Part shown: positions 52,882 to 60,718 of the stretch, in pieces
How positions within the stretch are numbered: the first letter of the stretch is position 1
Layout of the letters: each line of letters opens with the position of its first letter
Assembly: GCF_018860385.1 (NCBI RefSeq)
Contig: NZ_JAHKPH010000011.1
Coordinates: forward strand, 372,001-436,000
DNA length: 64,000 nt
Direction: 5' to 3'
Source of the DNA: Reinekea forsetii
GTDB lineage: Bacteria > Pseudomonadota > Gammaproteobacteria > Pseudomonadales > Natronospirillaceae
Position numbers and translations under genes: made by a program
The notes under the pieces: generated by a model
What the model was told of the DNA's origin: nothing
What the model saw: only the letters and a program-made list of their open reading frames with translations
Database searches by the model: none

Positions 52882-53569
52882 GACAACTCAGACCGATGTA
52901 ATAATTCAGACACAAGATCTTAAACAGGAAGTACCGAATCGGGAAGGGGCATTAGTCATTCTCAAAGGTATAAATATGGCAATTTATTCTGGAGAGAGTA
53001 TCGCAATTGTAGGTGTCTCAGGGTCTGGTAAATCTACATTGCTCGGTATGTTGGCGGGGTTAGATACGCCCAGTAGCGGGCACATTCATGTTGCTGGCCA
53101 AGATATTACTCAAATGGACGAAGAAGGCCGTGCGCTGTTACGTGGTGAAAAGGTGAGTTTTGTGTTTCAAAACTTTCAGTTGCTACCTAGTTTAACGGCC
53201 TTAGAAAATGTCATGTTGCCTTTAGAAGTCAAAGGACTAGCCAATCCAGATAAGCAGGCTCAATCTTGGTTAGAGCGCGTGGGGTTATCAGATCGAATAA
53301 GCCACTATCCGCAACAACTCAGTGGCGGTGAGCAGCAACGTGTGGCGGTAGCCCGTGCATTTGCAAGTGAATCGGCGATTTTGTTTGCCGATGAACCCAC
53401 CGGGAATTTGGATACCACCACGGGAGATAAAATTGCCGATTTATTGTTTAGCCTAAACAAAGAACAAAAAACCACCTTGGTATTAGTCACTCATGACCCT
53501 CATCTCGCCGCAAGGTGTGATAGACAGTTTGAAATGACGGCTGGAGAATTGGTTGAGGTAACAGCATGA
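52880..53569 (+). CDS. ybbA: ABC transporter ATP-binding protein YbbA
   Basis: 229 residues from the ATG at 52880; longer in-frame starts run into tesA on the other strand and do not match the family. Walker A is 'GVSGSGKSTLL', the signature 'LSGGEQQRVAVARAF', Walker B 'ILFADEPTGNLD', and a switch His in 'VTHDPHL'. It is a LolD/MacB-type ATPase that powers the FtsX-like permease encoded next. The two genes overlap by 4 bases (ATGA). The tesA-ybbA-ybbP arrangement suggests a lipid- or lipoprotein-related job at the membrane, but the substrate is unknown. Confidence 0.93.
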   Translation: MTTQTDVIIQTQDLKQEVPNREGALVILKGINMAIYSGESIAIVGVSGSGKSTLLGMLAGLDTPSSGHIHVAGQDITQMDEEGRALLRGEKVSFVFQNFQLLPSLTALENVMLPLEVKGLANPDKQAQSWLERVGLSDRISHYPQQLSGGEQQRVAVARAFASESAILFADEPTGNLDTTTGDKIADLLFSLNKEQKTTLVLVTHDPHLAARCDRQFEMTAGELVEVTA

Positions 53570-56070
53570 GTTCAAACACACGGAAAACGCTGGGTGCATT
53601 GACCGTTAAACTGCTGTGGCGAGATTGGCGTGGTGGGGAGCTCAATGTACTCATTGCCGCTTTACTGGTGGCGGTGACCACGGTAACAGGCATTGGTCTA
53701 TTTTCAGACCGAATTCGTAATTCTATTTTAGACGAAGCCAGTTCTTTGTTGGCAGCCGATGCTCAAATTTCCGGTAGCCAACCAATAGAGGCTCAGTGGC
53801 AAGCCCAAGCTCAATCGTATGGATTAGAAACGGCCAATGTCATAGGGTTTCAGGCAATGGCTTTTGGGAATGATGGCAAGTTGCAATTAGCCTCTATCAA
53901 AGCGGTATCCTCTGAGTACCCACTTAAGGGTGTTCTGGAAGTGTCTAACGAGCCCTACGGTGAGGTTTCGGTTGTAACGCAAGGACCAAAACCTGGCGAA
54001 GCTTGGCTTAATTCTCGCGTTGTTGCAGCATTGGGGGTTTCTATTGGTGATGTAATCGGCGTCGGCGATACCGATTTAACCGTAACCAAAGTGCTCGTAA
54101 AAGAACCCGATAGCCAAAGTGGCGGCTTAGGGTTTTCGCCTCGAGTAATGATCAACGCCGAAGATATTGACGCCACAGGTGCTGTGCAAGTGGGCAGTCG
54201 TGTTCAATATCGTTTGTTGTTGGCAGGAGACAACATTGAGGCCTTTCAAGAAGAATGGTCTCAAATAGAGGTAGAACACCACAGATGGCGTGATGTTACA
54301 GATGCCAATGAAAGCGTGACCGAAACCTTAGAAAGAGCTGAAAGCTTTTTATTGTTAGCGGGTGCTCTTGGGGTTGTATTAGGGGGGGTGGCGTTAGCAC
54401 TCGCTTCTAAACGCTACGCAAGCCGCCAACTTAGCCATGTAGCCTTGTTAAAAACCTTAGGTTTAACACCCGTAAATATTTCGTGGTTATACGCTGGCAA
54501 CTTAATGATTTTGGGCGCTATCGTTGTAACGCTGGGCTTGGCATTAGGTTGGTTTCTGCATTGGTCTTTCTTAGAGGTGTTTAGCGGATTATTTCCTAGA
54601 GAACTTGAACCAGCAACCGCAAGGCCGTTGCTCATTGGCGTACTGACTGGCTTTGTGTGCTTAATTGCGTTTGCTTTTCCTCCGATGTGGATGTTGCGTA
54701 ATACACCACCTTCGCGAGTGCTACGATCGGACATGGCAGGCGGCACATTAAGCCAAGCAAAAACGATGATCCTAGGTGGTTTAGCGGTAATTGGTTTGGT
54801 GTATTTTTATTCAAAAAGTTTTGCAATTACGATCGCAATCGTCATAGCCGGTGCCGTAGCGGTGGTGGGCGTAAGTTTGTTGGCTCGCGCAATGATTTAC
54901 TTGGCCAAAAAATTGGCCTCTCGCCTTGGTACTACGTGGCGTTTAGGCCTGGCCAGTTTGCAGCGACACAGTAGTCAAAATAGCTTTCAAATTGTGATAT
55001 TTTCGATGTCGCTCATGTTGCTGTTTATTTTAACGTTATTACGAACAAGCTTGTTATCGCAATGGCAAGACCAGCTGCCAGAAGGCACGCCGAACCACTT
55101 TGCTTTTAATATCTTCGAAGAGGACCGTGCCGGTTTAGAGTCGATCTTTGAGCGCAATGACATTCAATCTACGCCTTTTTACCCAATGATTCGCGGGCGC
55201 TTAACTTATGTCAATGAAGAGTCTATTGCCGACAGAGTAGAGCGCTTAAAGCCCGATGGCGATGATTTCAGGCGAGAACTCAATAATACTTGGTCAAACA
55301 CGCTGGCAGAAGACAACGAAGTAGTAGAAGGCGAATGGTTCGATGCCGAAGATGCTACTAAAAATCTAGTGTCGGTTGAGCAAGATTACGCAAAAGCATT
55401 GAATATTCAAATAGGTGATGAATTGACCTTTTCTTTTGGTGGCCAAGAAGTAAAAGTTGAAGTTGATAACCTAAGAACGGTTCAATGGGATAGCTTATCG
55501 CCAAACTTTTATATCATTTTTAGCGCGCCTATTTTAGGTGGCGCAGGCGCGGCTAATTTAACCAGCTTTTACTTGGATGAATCTCAAAAGCCATTGCTGG
55601 TTGAAATTTTACAAGCCTACCCCACCATAACAGTCATTGAAGTGGATGCCATCATTGAGCAGATTCAAGGCATCGTGTCGCAAGTGACCTTGGCGATTGA
55701 GTTTATTTTATCGCTAGTGTTGATAGCGGGGTTAATCGTATTAATCGCCAGTGTGCAAGCTACGCTAGACAGCCGATTAAAAGAGAGTGCCATTTTGCGT
55801 ACATTAGGAGCAAAAGCTCAGTTAATAAGGGGCTCTTTAGCTATTGAGTTCATAGCATTGGGCACCTTGGCCGGAGTTTTAGCCGTGTTAGGCGCTGAAA
55901 CAACTCTGTATTTCTTACAAACAGAGCTGCTTAACATTGAATACCAGCCAAGTTACGGTCTTTGGGTATTGGGGCCAGTATGCGGCGGCATCTTAATTGG
56001 ATTAGTGGGCAGCTTGTCTACCCGAAAGGTAGTCAAAGTAGCGCCGATGACCGTATTAAGGCAACTTTAG
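53566..56070 (+). CDS. ybbP: FtsX-like ABC transporter permease YbbP
   Basis: 834 residues. A first membrane helix (about 25-45) is followed by a large periplasmic domain, then a run of helices with two FtsX-type permease modules (about 260-510 and 715-834) flanking a second periplasmic domain (about 515-700). Segments such as 'ASKRYASRQLSHVALLKTLG' and 'LDSRLKESAILRTLGAKAQL' are the coupling helices. It overlaps ybbA by 4 bases. This type-VII-like transporter probably works as a mechanotransmitter or lipid/lipoprotein handler rather than a classical pump. Confidence 0.92.
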   Translation: MSSNTRKTLGALTVKLLWRDWRGGELNVLIAALLVAVTTVTGIGLFSDRIRNSILDEASSLLAADAQISGSQPIEAQWQAQAQSYGLETANVIGFQAMAFGNDGKLQLASIKAVSSEYPLKGVLEVSNEPYGEVSVVTQGPKPGEAWLNSRVVAALGVSIGDVIGVGDTDLTVTKVLVKEPDSQSGGLGFSPRVMINAEDIDATGAVQVGSRVQYRLLLAGDNIEAFQEEWSQIEVEHHRWRDVTDANESVTETLERAESFLLLAGALGVVLGGVALALASKRYASRQLSHVALLKTLGLTPVNISWLYAGNLMILGAIVVTLGLALGWFLHWSFLEVFSGLFPRELEPATARPLLIGVLTGFVCLIAFAFPPMWMLRNTPPSRVLRSDMAGGTLSQAKTMILGGLAVIGLVYFYSKSFAITIAIVIAGAVAVVGVSLLARAMIYLAKKLASRLGTTWRLGLASLQRHSSQNSFQIVIFSMSLMLLFILTLLRTSLLSQWQDQLPEGTPNHFAFNIFEEDRAGLESIFERNDIQSTPFYPMIRGRLTYVNEESIADRVERLKPDGDDFRRELNNTWSNTLAEDNEVVEGEWFDAEDATKNLVSVEQDYAKALNIQIGDELTFSFGGQEVKVEVDNLRTVQWDSLSPNFYIIFSAPILGGAGAANLTSFYLDESQKPLLVEILQAYPTITVIEVDAIIEQIQGIVSQVTLAIEFILSLVLIAGLIVLIASVQATLDSRLKESAILRTLGAKAQLIRGSLAIEFIALGTLAGVLAVLGAETTLYFLQTELLNIEYQPSYGLWVLGPVCGGILIGLVGSLSTRKVVKVAPMTVLRQL

Positions 56071-56193
56071 TTAAGTTGGCAATGTTAATAGAAACTATGC
56101 CACTGATAGCCAGTTGCTATGATAGTTATAGCTTGTATTGACAAGCATTTTCACATGGAATCAGTTAAAGTAGCTGCCCTCGAATTAAGACAG

Positions 56194-56226
56194 AAGTGCT
56201 GTTGGGAGTTAAGCAGCACTTTTATA
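56194..56226 (+). other. Hairpin upstream of the peroxiredoxin gene
   Basis: AAGTGCTG (56194-56201) pairs with CAGCACTT (56214-56221), followed by TTATAA. It could be a weak terminator for ybbP or a leader stem-loop of the peroxiredoxin mRNA. The T run is short, so the first reading is uncertain. Confidence 0.45.
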
Positions 56227-56263
56227 ATAAAGTAACCATCAATACTTTAAATGGAGAATAAAT

Positions 56264-56887
56264 ATGAGCGTATTATTAGGTCGTAAAGCACCCGATTTCA
56301 CAGCACCAGCGGTACTGGGCAATGGCGAAATTGTTGATTCCTTCAACCTTGCTGAAACTATCAAAGGTAAATATGCCTTGGTATTTTTCTACCCACTAGA
56401 CTTCACGTTTGTATGCCCATCTGAGTTGATCGCACTTGATCACCGCATGGCGAAACTGAAAGAGCTAGGTGTTGAAGTGATGGCTGTTTCTGTAGATTCA
56501 CACTTCACGCACAATGCGTGGCGCAACACGCCAGTAAACGAAGGTGGTATTGGTCAAGTTCAATACACCATGGTTGGCGACATGAACCACGACATCTGTA
56601 AGTCTTTCGGTGTTGAATCTATCGGTGGCGACAGCTACTACCCAGCAGGCGTTTCTTTCCGTGCGTCTTTCGTTATTGACAAGAGTGGCGTTGTACGCGC
56701 ACAGCACATGAACGATGAGCCAATTGGCCGTAACATCGACGAGCTAGTACGTGTTGTAGAAGCCCTTCAGTTCTTCGAAGAAAACGGACACGTTTGCCCA
56801 GCAGGCTGGAACAAAGGTGACGCAGGCATGGTTAACACACCAGACGGCGTTGCAGAATACCTAGCTGGAAACTCTGACAAGCTTTAA
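56264..56887 (+). CDS. Typical 2-Cys peroxiredoxin (AhpC/Prx family)
   Basis: 207 residues. The peroxidatic Cys51 is in 'FYPLDFTFVCPSEL' and the resolving Cys178 in 'GHVCPAGWNKG', so it is a typical 2-Cys enzyme that reduces hydrogen peroxide and alkyl hydroperoxides in the cytoplasm. The ribosome site GGAGAA is strong and the codons are those of a highly expressed gene. No ahpF is adjacent, so thioredoxin may be the reductant. A UUCG-loop terminator follows. Confidence 0.95.
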   Translation: MSVLLGRKAPDFTAPAVLGNGEIVDSFNLAETIKGKYALVFFYPLDFTFVCPSELIALDHRMAKLKELGVEVMAVSVDSHFTHNAWRNTPVNEGGIGQVQYTMVGDMNHDICKSFGVESIGGDSYYPAGVSFRASFVIDKSGVVRAQHMNDEPIGRNIDELVRVVEALQFFEENGHVCPAGWNKGDAGMVNTPDGVAEYLAGNSDKL

Positions 56888-56915
56888 TAGCTGTTGAGTT
56901 TTAGAGTTAGAAAAC

Positions 56916-56939
56916 AAACCCGCTTCGGCGGGTTTTTTT
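56916..56939 (+). terminator. Rho-independent terminator of the peroxiredoxin gene
   Basis: AAACCCGC (56916-56923), UUCG tetraloop, GCGGGTTT (56928-56935), T run. A very stable hairpin. Confidence 0.95.
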
Positions 56940-57214
56940 GTGGGTGGGGAAAGGTGGGCTGGTTAGAAAGAAGTAGTTAGTAGGCTGAGCAAACACTATT
57001 AAGTGGTAGCTCCTTTTAATAGGAGTATTAAGAAACCGTTTTTTTTGGATGAAATCGCTAGAGCGGCTTTATCAGGGTAATCATATTGACAGTGATCTTT
57101 TAGAGGGTGATGATGACTCTAATTAGTGGTGTCGATTTTTATTCTGAAATTGTGTATCACGCTTTAAAAAACCGCTGAGGCGGTATAAGAAACTGTTAGT
57201 TTCAAGGATGTAAT
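56940..57214. other. Non-coding stretch leading into the integron-like cassette cluster
   Basis: No gene is visible. It holds small inverted repeats: CTCCT/AGGAG near 57012-57027, ACCGC/GCGGT near 57170-57184, and GAAACT-GTT-AGTTTC (57189-57203) directly before the ribosome site of the next gene. I see neither an integrase gene nor a convincing attI. Confidence 0.5.
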
Positions 57215-57544
57215 ATGGAAGAATCTCAAAGGAAGCTATTAATTCTAAAACTGTATAAGTGGAGAGGTATTAAGTACGGGGCTTTACTCGGATTGTTTAT
57301 CGGGCTTTTTATCTCTCTATCTTATCCAACGTTAGCTGGAGAGATTTACTATAGTGTCCCCTTAGTTAGTGGATCTTGTGCCTTCCTGATTTCTATCACT
57401 GGCTACTTCTTTTACCCACTCATATTGGGCTCCCTTGGTACAAGTGCTCCCTTGGATGAGGAGTTAATCGAATTTATGATGAGTAGAGAAAACGACTTTG
57501 GGTCATCTACTGGCAGTGATAGCGGCTGTGACTCAGGCGACTGA
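57215..57544 (+). CDS. Hypothetical membrane protein (cassette 1)
   Basis: 109 residues, ATG preceded by AAGGATG. Two hydrophobic helices (about 20-38 and 45-72) and an acidic, Ser/Gly/Asp-rich C-terminus ('SSTGSDSGCDSGD'). No family recognised. Its TGA stop at 57542-57544 lies 2 bases before an attC-like site, so it is the first cassette of the cluster. Confidence 0.7.
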   Translation: MEESQRKLLILKLYKWRGIKYGALLGLFIGLFISLSYPTLAGEIYYSVPLVSGSCAFLISITGYFFYPLILGSLGTSAPLDEELIEFMMSRENDFGSSTGSDSGCDSGD

Positions 57545-57546
57545 AA

Positions 57547-57613
57547 CTAACAAGGCCGTGTTGTGGATTAGTTTCTGCTTCGCGCCAACTAACCACAAAC
57601 GGTAACGTTAGGC
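57547..57613 (+). other. attC-like recombination site 1
   Basis: CTAAC (57547-57551) pairs with GTTAG (57607-57611); inner arm GCCGT with ACGGT (57599-57603, one G-U pair). The central stem TTGTGG / CCACAA and TTAGTT / AACTAA is continuous except for an unpaired A at 57567, the extrahelical base typical of attC. R' reads GTTAGGC, a perfect GTTRRRY core site. Confidence 0.82.
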
Positions 57614-57660
57614 CAGGGTCACACTGCGTAATTTAACTATTTAAGAGGCTATACGAATTA

Positions 57661-58053
57661 ATGAGTTTTATAGTAAAAAACGTGAAATGGGTAATGCTCG
57701 TATCAGGGGTGCTAACTGCTACAATGTTTTATGGGCTATTTGCACCACAAGCTGCACTGGAATCTATGTTTGGCACTTCGTTTGATGGGACGTTACAGAA
57801 CATTGTTATTCGGAGCTGGTCTGCACTGATCGGATTGATTGGTGTCATTCTAGTCTATGGTTTTTTTAACGAAAATATTCGTAAGTTTTCAATTATAGTT
57901 GCCTCATTTAGTTAATTGGTATTTGTCCTATTAATTCTACTTTTTGGGCAAGAATATATAGCTAAAGTAGTCCCTGCACTAGCCATGGATGTTATCGTAT
58001 TAGCCGTGGCTGCGGTTTACCTACTATTCCCAGCAGTTGAAAAAAATGCCTAA
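57661..58053 (+). pseudogene. Small membrane protein gene interrupted by a nonsense codon (cassette 2)
   Basis: ATG at 57661; the frame stops at TAA 57913-57915 but continues open in the same frame as 'LVFVLLILLFGQEYIAKVV' to 'YLLFPAVEKNA' and TAA at 58051-58053. The full product would be about 129 residues with four hydrophobic helices; the break falls at the start of the third. The hydrophobic pattern continues smoothly across the stop, so a single substitution (for example AAA to TAA) is the simplest cause. The final stop lies within the next attC R'' element. Family not recognised. Confidence 0.78.
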
Positions 58054-58150
58054 CAATCACAAGCAATCGGACTTGGGTAAGCTGTTACTATTTTTGCAAA
58101 AATCCGCAAAAATGCCGCAATCTCACCAAACCGGTTTGCGGGTGTTAGGA
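58048..58150 (+). other. attC-like recombination site 2
   Basis: R'' GCCTAAC (58048-58054, fits RYYYAAC) and R' GTTAGGA (58144-58150). Inner arms GCAATCGG (58063-58070) and CCGGTTTGC (58131-58139) pair imperfectly, then ACTTGGGT with ACCAAA. At about 103 bases it is the longest site of the cluster. Confidence 0.72.
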
Positions 58151-58156
58151 AGGTAA

Positions 58157-58351
58157 ATGATTAGGGAAGCAACAATCGACGATTGTGTGAAATTAGTGGC
58201 ATTGTCCATTAAAGTCTGGCTTTACACTTGGGTTGAAAAGGAATCCAATGGCTTTTATGAAGATTTAGGGTTTAGTCGAATTGGGTTACTGAACTTTGAG
58301 TTTGCAGGTGCTTTGATCGAAAATAATGTATATCAGTCAACACATACATAA
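58157..58351 (+). pseudogene. GNAT acetyltransferase gene with large internal deletion (cassette 3)
   Basis: A 64-residue frame. The first part, 'MIREATIDDCVKLVALSIKV', is the usual start of a GNAT enzyme; the last part, 'ESNGFYEDLGFSRIGLL', is the motif B/C-terminal end of the same family. They are joined directly at 'VWLYTWVE', so about 90-100 middle residues including the acetyl-CoA-binding motif A are missing, and the remaining frame happens to stay open. It should be inactive. The TAA overlaps the next attC-like site. Confidence 0.78.
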
Positions 58352-58395
58352 CAAAAATTTCCATTACAAAACAGCCACTGAAATAGGCGTTAAGC
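58347..58395 (+). other. attC-like recombination site 3 (short)
   Basis: TAAC (58349-58352) with GTTA (58389-58392), inner arm ATTTC with GAAAT; R' reads GTTAAGC, matching GTTRRRY. At about 49 bases it is short and its central part is poorly paired, so it may be degenerate. Confidence 0.6.
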
Positions 58396-58405
58396 GTAAA
58401 ATATA

Positions 58406-58921
58406 ATGATAGATATTCTATTTGCTATAGGGGTTTTTATAGGTATTGCTCTGATAATATTGACGGTAGTGTTTGCGATTCCTAAATGGGTCATTATGTC
58501 TACTGAATCAGAGGGTGATCCCGACCATATATACAATATATTCATGGACGAAAGTGGTTATAGAGGACATAAAATTCTTGCTGCAACTGGTTGTCTACTC
58601 CCGTTTATAGAGTTATCAAAAACATCAAATGAAATAATGGGTTTAGCATTCGTTTTCACAGTTTGCATTGTATGCTTTTTTTACCACTCAACAGTATTTA
58701 AAGGGTACCCTGTTTTAACTGGGTTAATGAAAATAGCATTGGTTCTAGCAATAGGCATCCTTTTTATTGCTAGCATCCTCGCAAGGTACAGCTATTTGTC
58801 TAGTGGGATTGTTTTATTTCTATTAATATTTTTTAGTATTTCGTGGGGCATGTATGCGGTTTATAGGCGATCATTTTTAATACGCTTAACAAGGCGCTCA
58901 AACAATGACGGCGCAGTTTAG
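58406..58921 (+). CDS. Hypothetical membrane protein (cassette 4)
   Basis: 171 residues with about five hydrophobic helices (residues ~5-27, 62-72, 78-92, 105-125, 130-152) and a basic C-terminus. No family recognised. Its last ~11 codons ('LTRRSNNDGAV') are inside the attC-like site, so the C-terminus is partly encoded by the recombination element, a trait seen in some integron cassettes. Confidence 0.75.
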   Translation: MIDILFAIGVFIGIALIILTVVFAIPKWVIMSTESEGDPDHIYNIFMDESGYRGHKILAATGCLLPFIELSKTSNEIMGLAFVFTVCIVCFFYHSTVFKGYPVLTGLMKIALVLAIGILFIASILARYSYLSSGIVLFLLIFFSISWGMYAVYRRSFLIRLTRRSNNDGAV

Positions 58922-58934
58922 CAAGACGTTAGTG
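58884..58934 (+). other. attC-like recombination site 4
   Basis: R'' GCTTAAC (58884-58890, fits RYYYAAC). GCT (58896-58898), an unpaired C, and AAAC (58900-58903) pair with GTTT (58916-58919) and AGC (58920-58922). TTAAC pairs with GTTAG (58928-58932). The gene's stop codon lies inside. Confidence 0.68.
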
Positions 58935-59040
58935 TACACTTGTGAAAACTGAATACATTGAAACAACCCTAATACTTTGCTTTGCTGTGGGTTTGAAACT
59001 CGCTCCTAGCCCCTGCGCTTAACGTTACTTATAGTGAACT

Positions 59041-59490
59041 ATGCAAATAAATTTATTACCAGCCGTAGAAGAAGATAAAGCTGAAATCTGGAATACGTTT
59101 GTTCATTCGATGAGGCCGCATATAGAAAAAATTTGGGGCTGGGAAATTGAATGGCAAGAAAATGAGTTTAATAGCCGTTTCTTTGAGCTAAATACTTCGT
59201 TTTTGGTTTCTGGTGAAAAGAAGTACGGTTATGTGCAGTATTCATTGAATGAAAATGACACATACTTACATATGCTAATCCTAAAACCATCTTATCAGGG
59301 CCAAGCTTTAGGTCGTAAAGCTTTGAATGTAATACAGGGTCTTCAGACTGAGAAGCCACTTAGGCTTAGGTGTTTTCACATAAATGAGAAGGCGCTAAAA
59401 TTCTATAATGCAAATGGATTCAGTACAGTTGAAAATGAAGAAAATTTTGGGCTCATGGAACGCAGTTTAAAACTACAAGTCTACTTATAA
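59041..59490 (+). CDS. GNAT-family N-acetyltransferase
   Basis: 149 residues, complete. The acetyl-CoA-binding motif A is 'YLHMLILKPSYQGQALGRKAL' in reading order ('LHMLILKPSYQGQALGRKA', with Q/R-x-x-G-x-G/A as QGQALG), and motif B is the C-terminal 'HINEKALKFYNANGFSTVE'. Substrate unknown. It lies just after the last attC-like site but has no attC of its own, so it may be a cassette that lost its site or an ordinary neighbouring gene. There is no clear ribosome site before the ATG. Confidence 0.85.
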   Translation: MQINLLPAVEEDKAEIWNTFVHSMRPHIEKIWGWEIEWQENEFNSRFFELNTSFLVSGEKKYGYVQYSLNENDTYLHMLILKPSYQGQALGRKALNVIQGLQTEKPLRLRCFHINEKALKFYNANGFSTVENEENFGLMERSLKLQVYL

Positions 59491-59494
59491 ATAT

Positions 59495-59998
59495 ATGAAC
59501 CTAGAATTTGGAAGCTGTATTGCGATAAGTCTAGCGGCGGGGTTAACACCGGGTGCGTCAACCATTCTGGCTATGAATAATCGAATGAATCATGGCTTTA
59601 TTAAATCTTTGTCAGGTGTGCTTGGGCACTTTACGGGGCAGCAATTTATTTTGCCTGTTCTATTCTCGTGCTCACTGAGTTTATGGCGGTTGATGGTGAC
59701 GTGATTAAAGTTTTTACCATAATCGGTTCACTTTATATTCTGAAATTAGAATAGATATCTTCCAAAATGGAAGTGATATAAAGGTTAATGGAGCAGAAAA
59801 TTCGTTAAATGCTTTAGAGCTGTTTACACGATTTTTGGGATCGCCGTTAAGAGTTCAAACCAGCCAGCATTAAGTAAATATATTCCAAAAGTCTCTGGTT
59901 TAATTTTTATTTTTGCTGGCCCTGCAATAGCGGTCACCAGTATCATTTGAACATAGTTTACCAATAGGCCGCGTTTTAATAGGGTTGCAGGTCTATAT
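59495..59998 (+). pseudogene. LysE/RhtB-family amino acid exporter gene, decayed by frameshifts and stops
   Basis: The first ~50 codons read as a normal LysE start ('ISLAAGLTPGASTILAMNNR', 'SLSGVLGHFTGQ'). After about 59645 the homology moves to another frame ('VIKVFTIIGSLYILKLE'), then to a third ('FQNGSDIKVNGAENSLNALE', about 59760-59825), and finally 'FAGPAIAVTSII' and 'FNRVAGLYK', the typical C-terminus, around 59917-59998 with stops between. Total length (~500 bases) is below the ~620 of an intact gene. It starts 4 bases after the GNAT stop. Confidence 0.8.
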
Positions 59999-60016
59999 AA
60001 ATAATAGAGATTTTTA

Positions 60017-60718
60017 ATGACCAATACCCAACAACACATCACAGGCCGTCTAATCTGCTCAGGCTTTTTACAACTGCTACCCATTTCTATTTTTGTCATT
60101 GCCTTTGGGTTGGCTTTCGGATTAGCGGCCACGCAACAAGGGTTAACGAACAGTGCCATTCTAGCCATGAGTGCCTTTGTGTTTGCGGGAGCTTCTCAAT
60201 TCGCCACCTTAGATTTATGGGGCGCTGAAATCGCTATTATCCCAGTGATGATTACGGTGTTTGCCATTAACGCGCGCCACTTATTAATGGGGGCTTCTTT
60301 GCATCCGCATATTGCACACCTCCCTGTTGCTAAGCGCTATGGCGCGATGATGTTCGTGACCGATGCTAACTGGGCGATGAGTTTGCAGGCCATTAATAAT
60401 GGCAAGCAGGGCTTGGGTATTTTAATCGGTGGTGGTATTGCGCTGTGGATATGTTGGTTGTTGGGCACTTGGCTGGGGTTATATTTCGGCAGTGCGATAA
60501 AAGACCCAGTAAGTTTAGGGTTAGATATGGTGATGGCGTGCTTTTTATTGTCGATGGTCGTAGGCGGTAAAGTAGACACTCAAATTATCATCATTTGGAG
60601 CGCTGCTGGGTTGAGTTCGTTGTTGGCCTATTGGTATTTACCACCGAATAGCCATGTCATTGTGGGTGCGTTAGTCGGCGGCTTTATTGGCGCGTTTTGG
60701 TGGGGTAAAAAAGCATGA
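60017..60718 (+). CDS. azlC: AzlC-family branched-chain amino acid permease subunit
   Basis: 233 residues, about seven hydrophobic helices. Family blocks are 'PISIFVIAFGLAFGLAATQQ', 'AFVFAGASQFATLDLW' and 'INARHLLMGASLHPHIAHL'. AzlC with AzlD exports branched-chain amino acids or their analogues. The AzlD gene overlaps by 4 bases (ATGA). It lies directly downstream of the decayed LysE gene, another amino acid exporter. Confidence 0.93.
   Translation: MTNTQQHITGRLICSGFLQLLPISIFVIAFGLAFGLAATQQGLTNSAILAMSAFVFAGASQFATLDLWGAEIAIIPVMITVFAINARHLLMGASLHPHIAHLPVAKRYGAMMFVTDANWAMSLQAINNGKQGLGILIGGGIALWICWLLGTWLGLYFGSAIKDPVSLGLDMVMACFLLSMVVGGKVDTQIIIIWSAAGLSSLLAYWYLPPNSHVIVGALVGGFIGAFWWGKKA

Larger units (their letters stand above)
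57215..58934. mobile_element. Integron gene-cassette cluster without integrase (CALIN)
   Basis: Four small genes all on the plus strand, each followed by an imperfect palindrome of attC type: a 5' (R'') element containing or adjoining TAAC, inner arms with an unpaired base, and a 3' GTTA-containing (R') element. Stop codons lie within, next to or just before the attC sites and two of the genes are broken, as is usual in sedentary chromosomal arrays. No IntI is encoded in the window, so cassette movement would depend on an integrase elsewhere. Confidence 0.75.

Noticed and set aside
56940-57214. Integron integrase gene or attI site upstream of the cassette cluster
   Set aside because: No open frame with tyrosine recombinase motifs and no convincing attI are present; the cluster is reported as integrase-less.
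58960-59035. A fifth attC-like site before the GNAT gene
   Set aside because: A GTTAC core is present but it does not fit GTTRRRY and no matching inner arms could be drawn.
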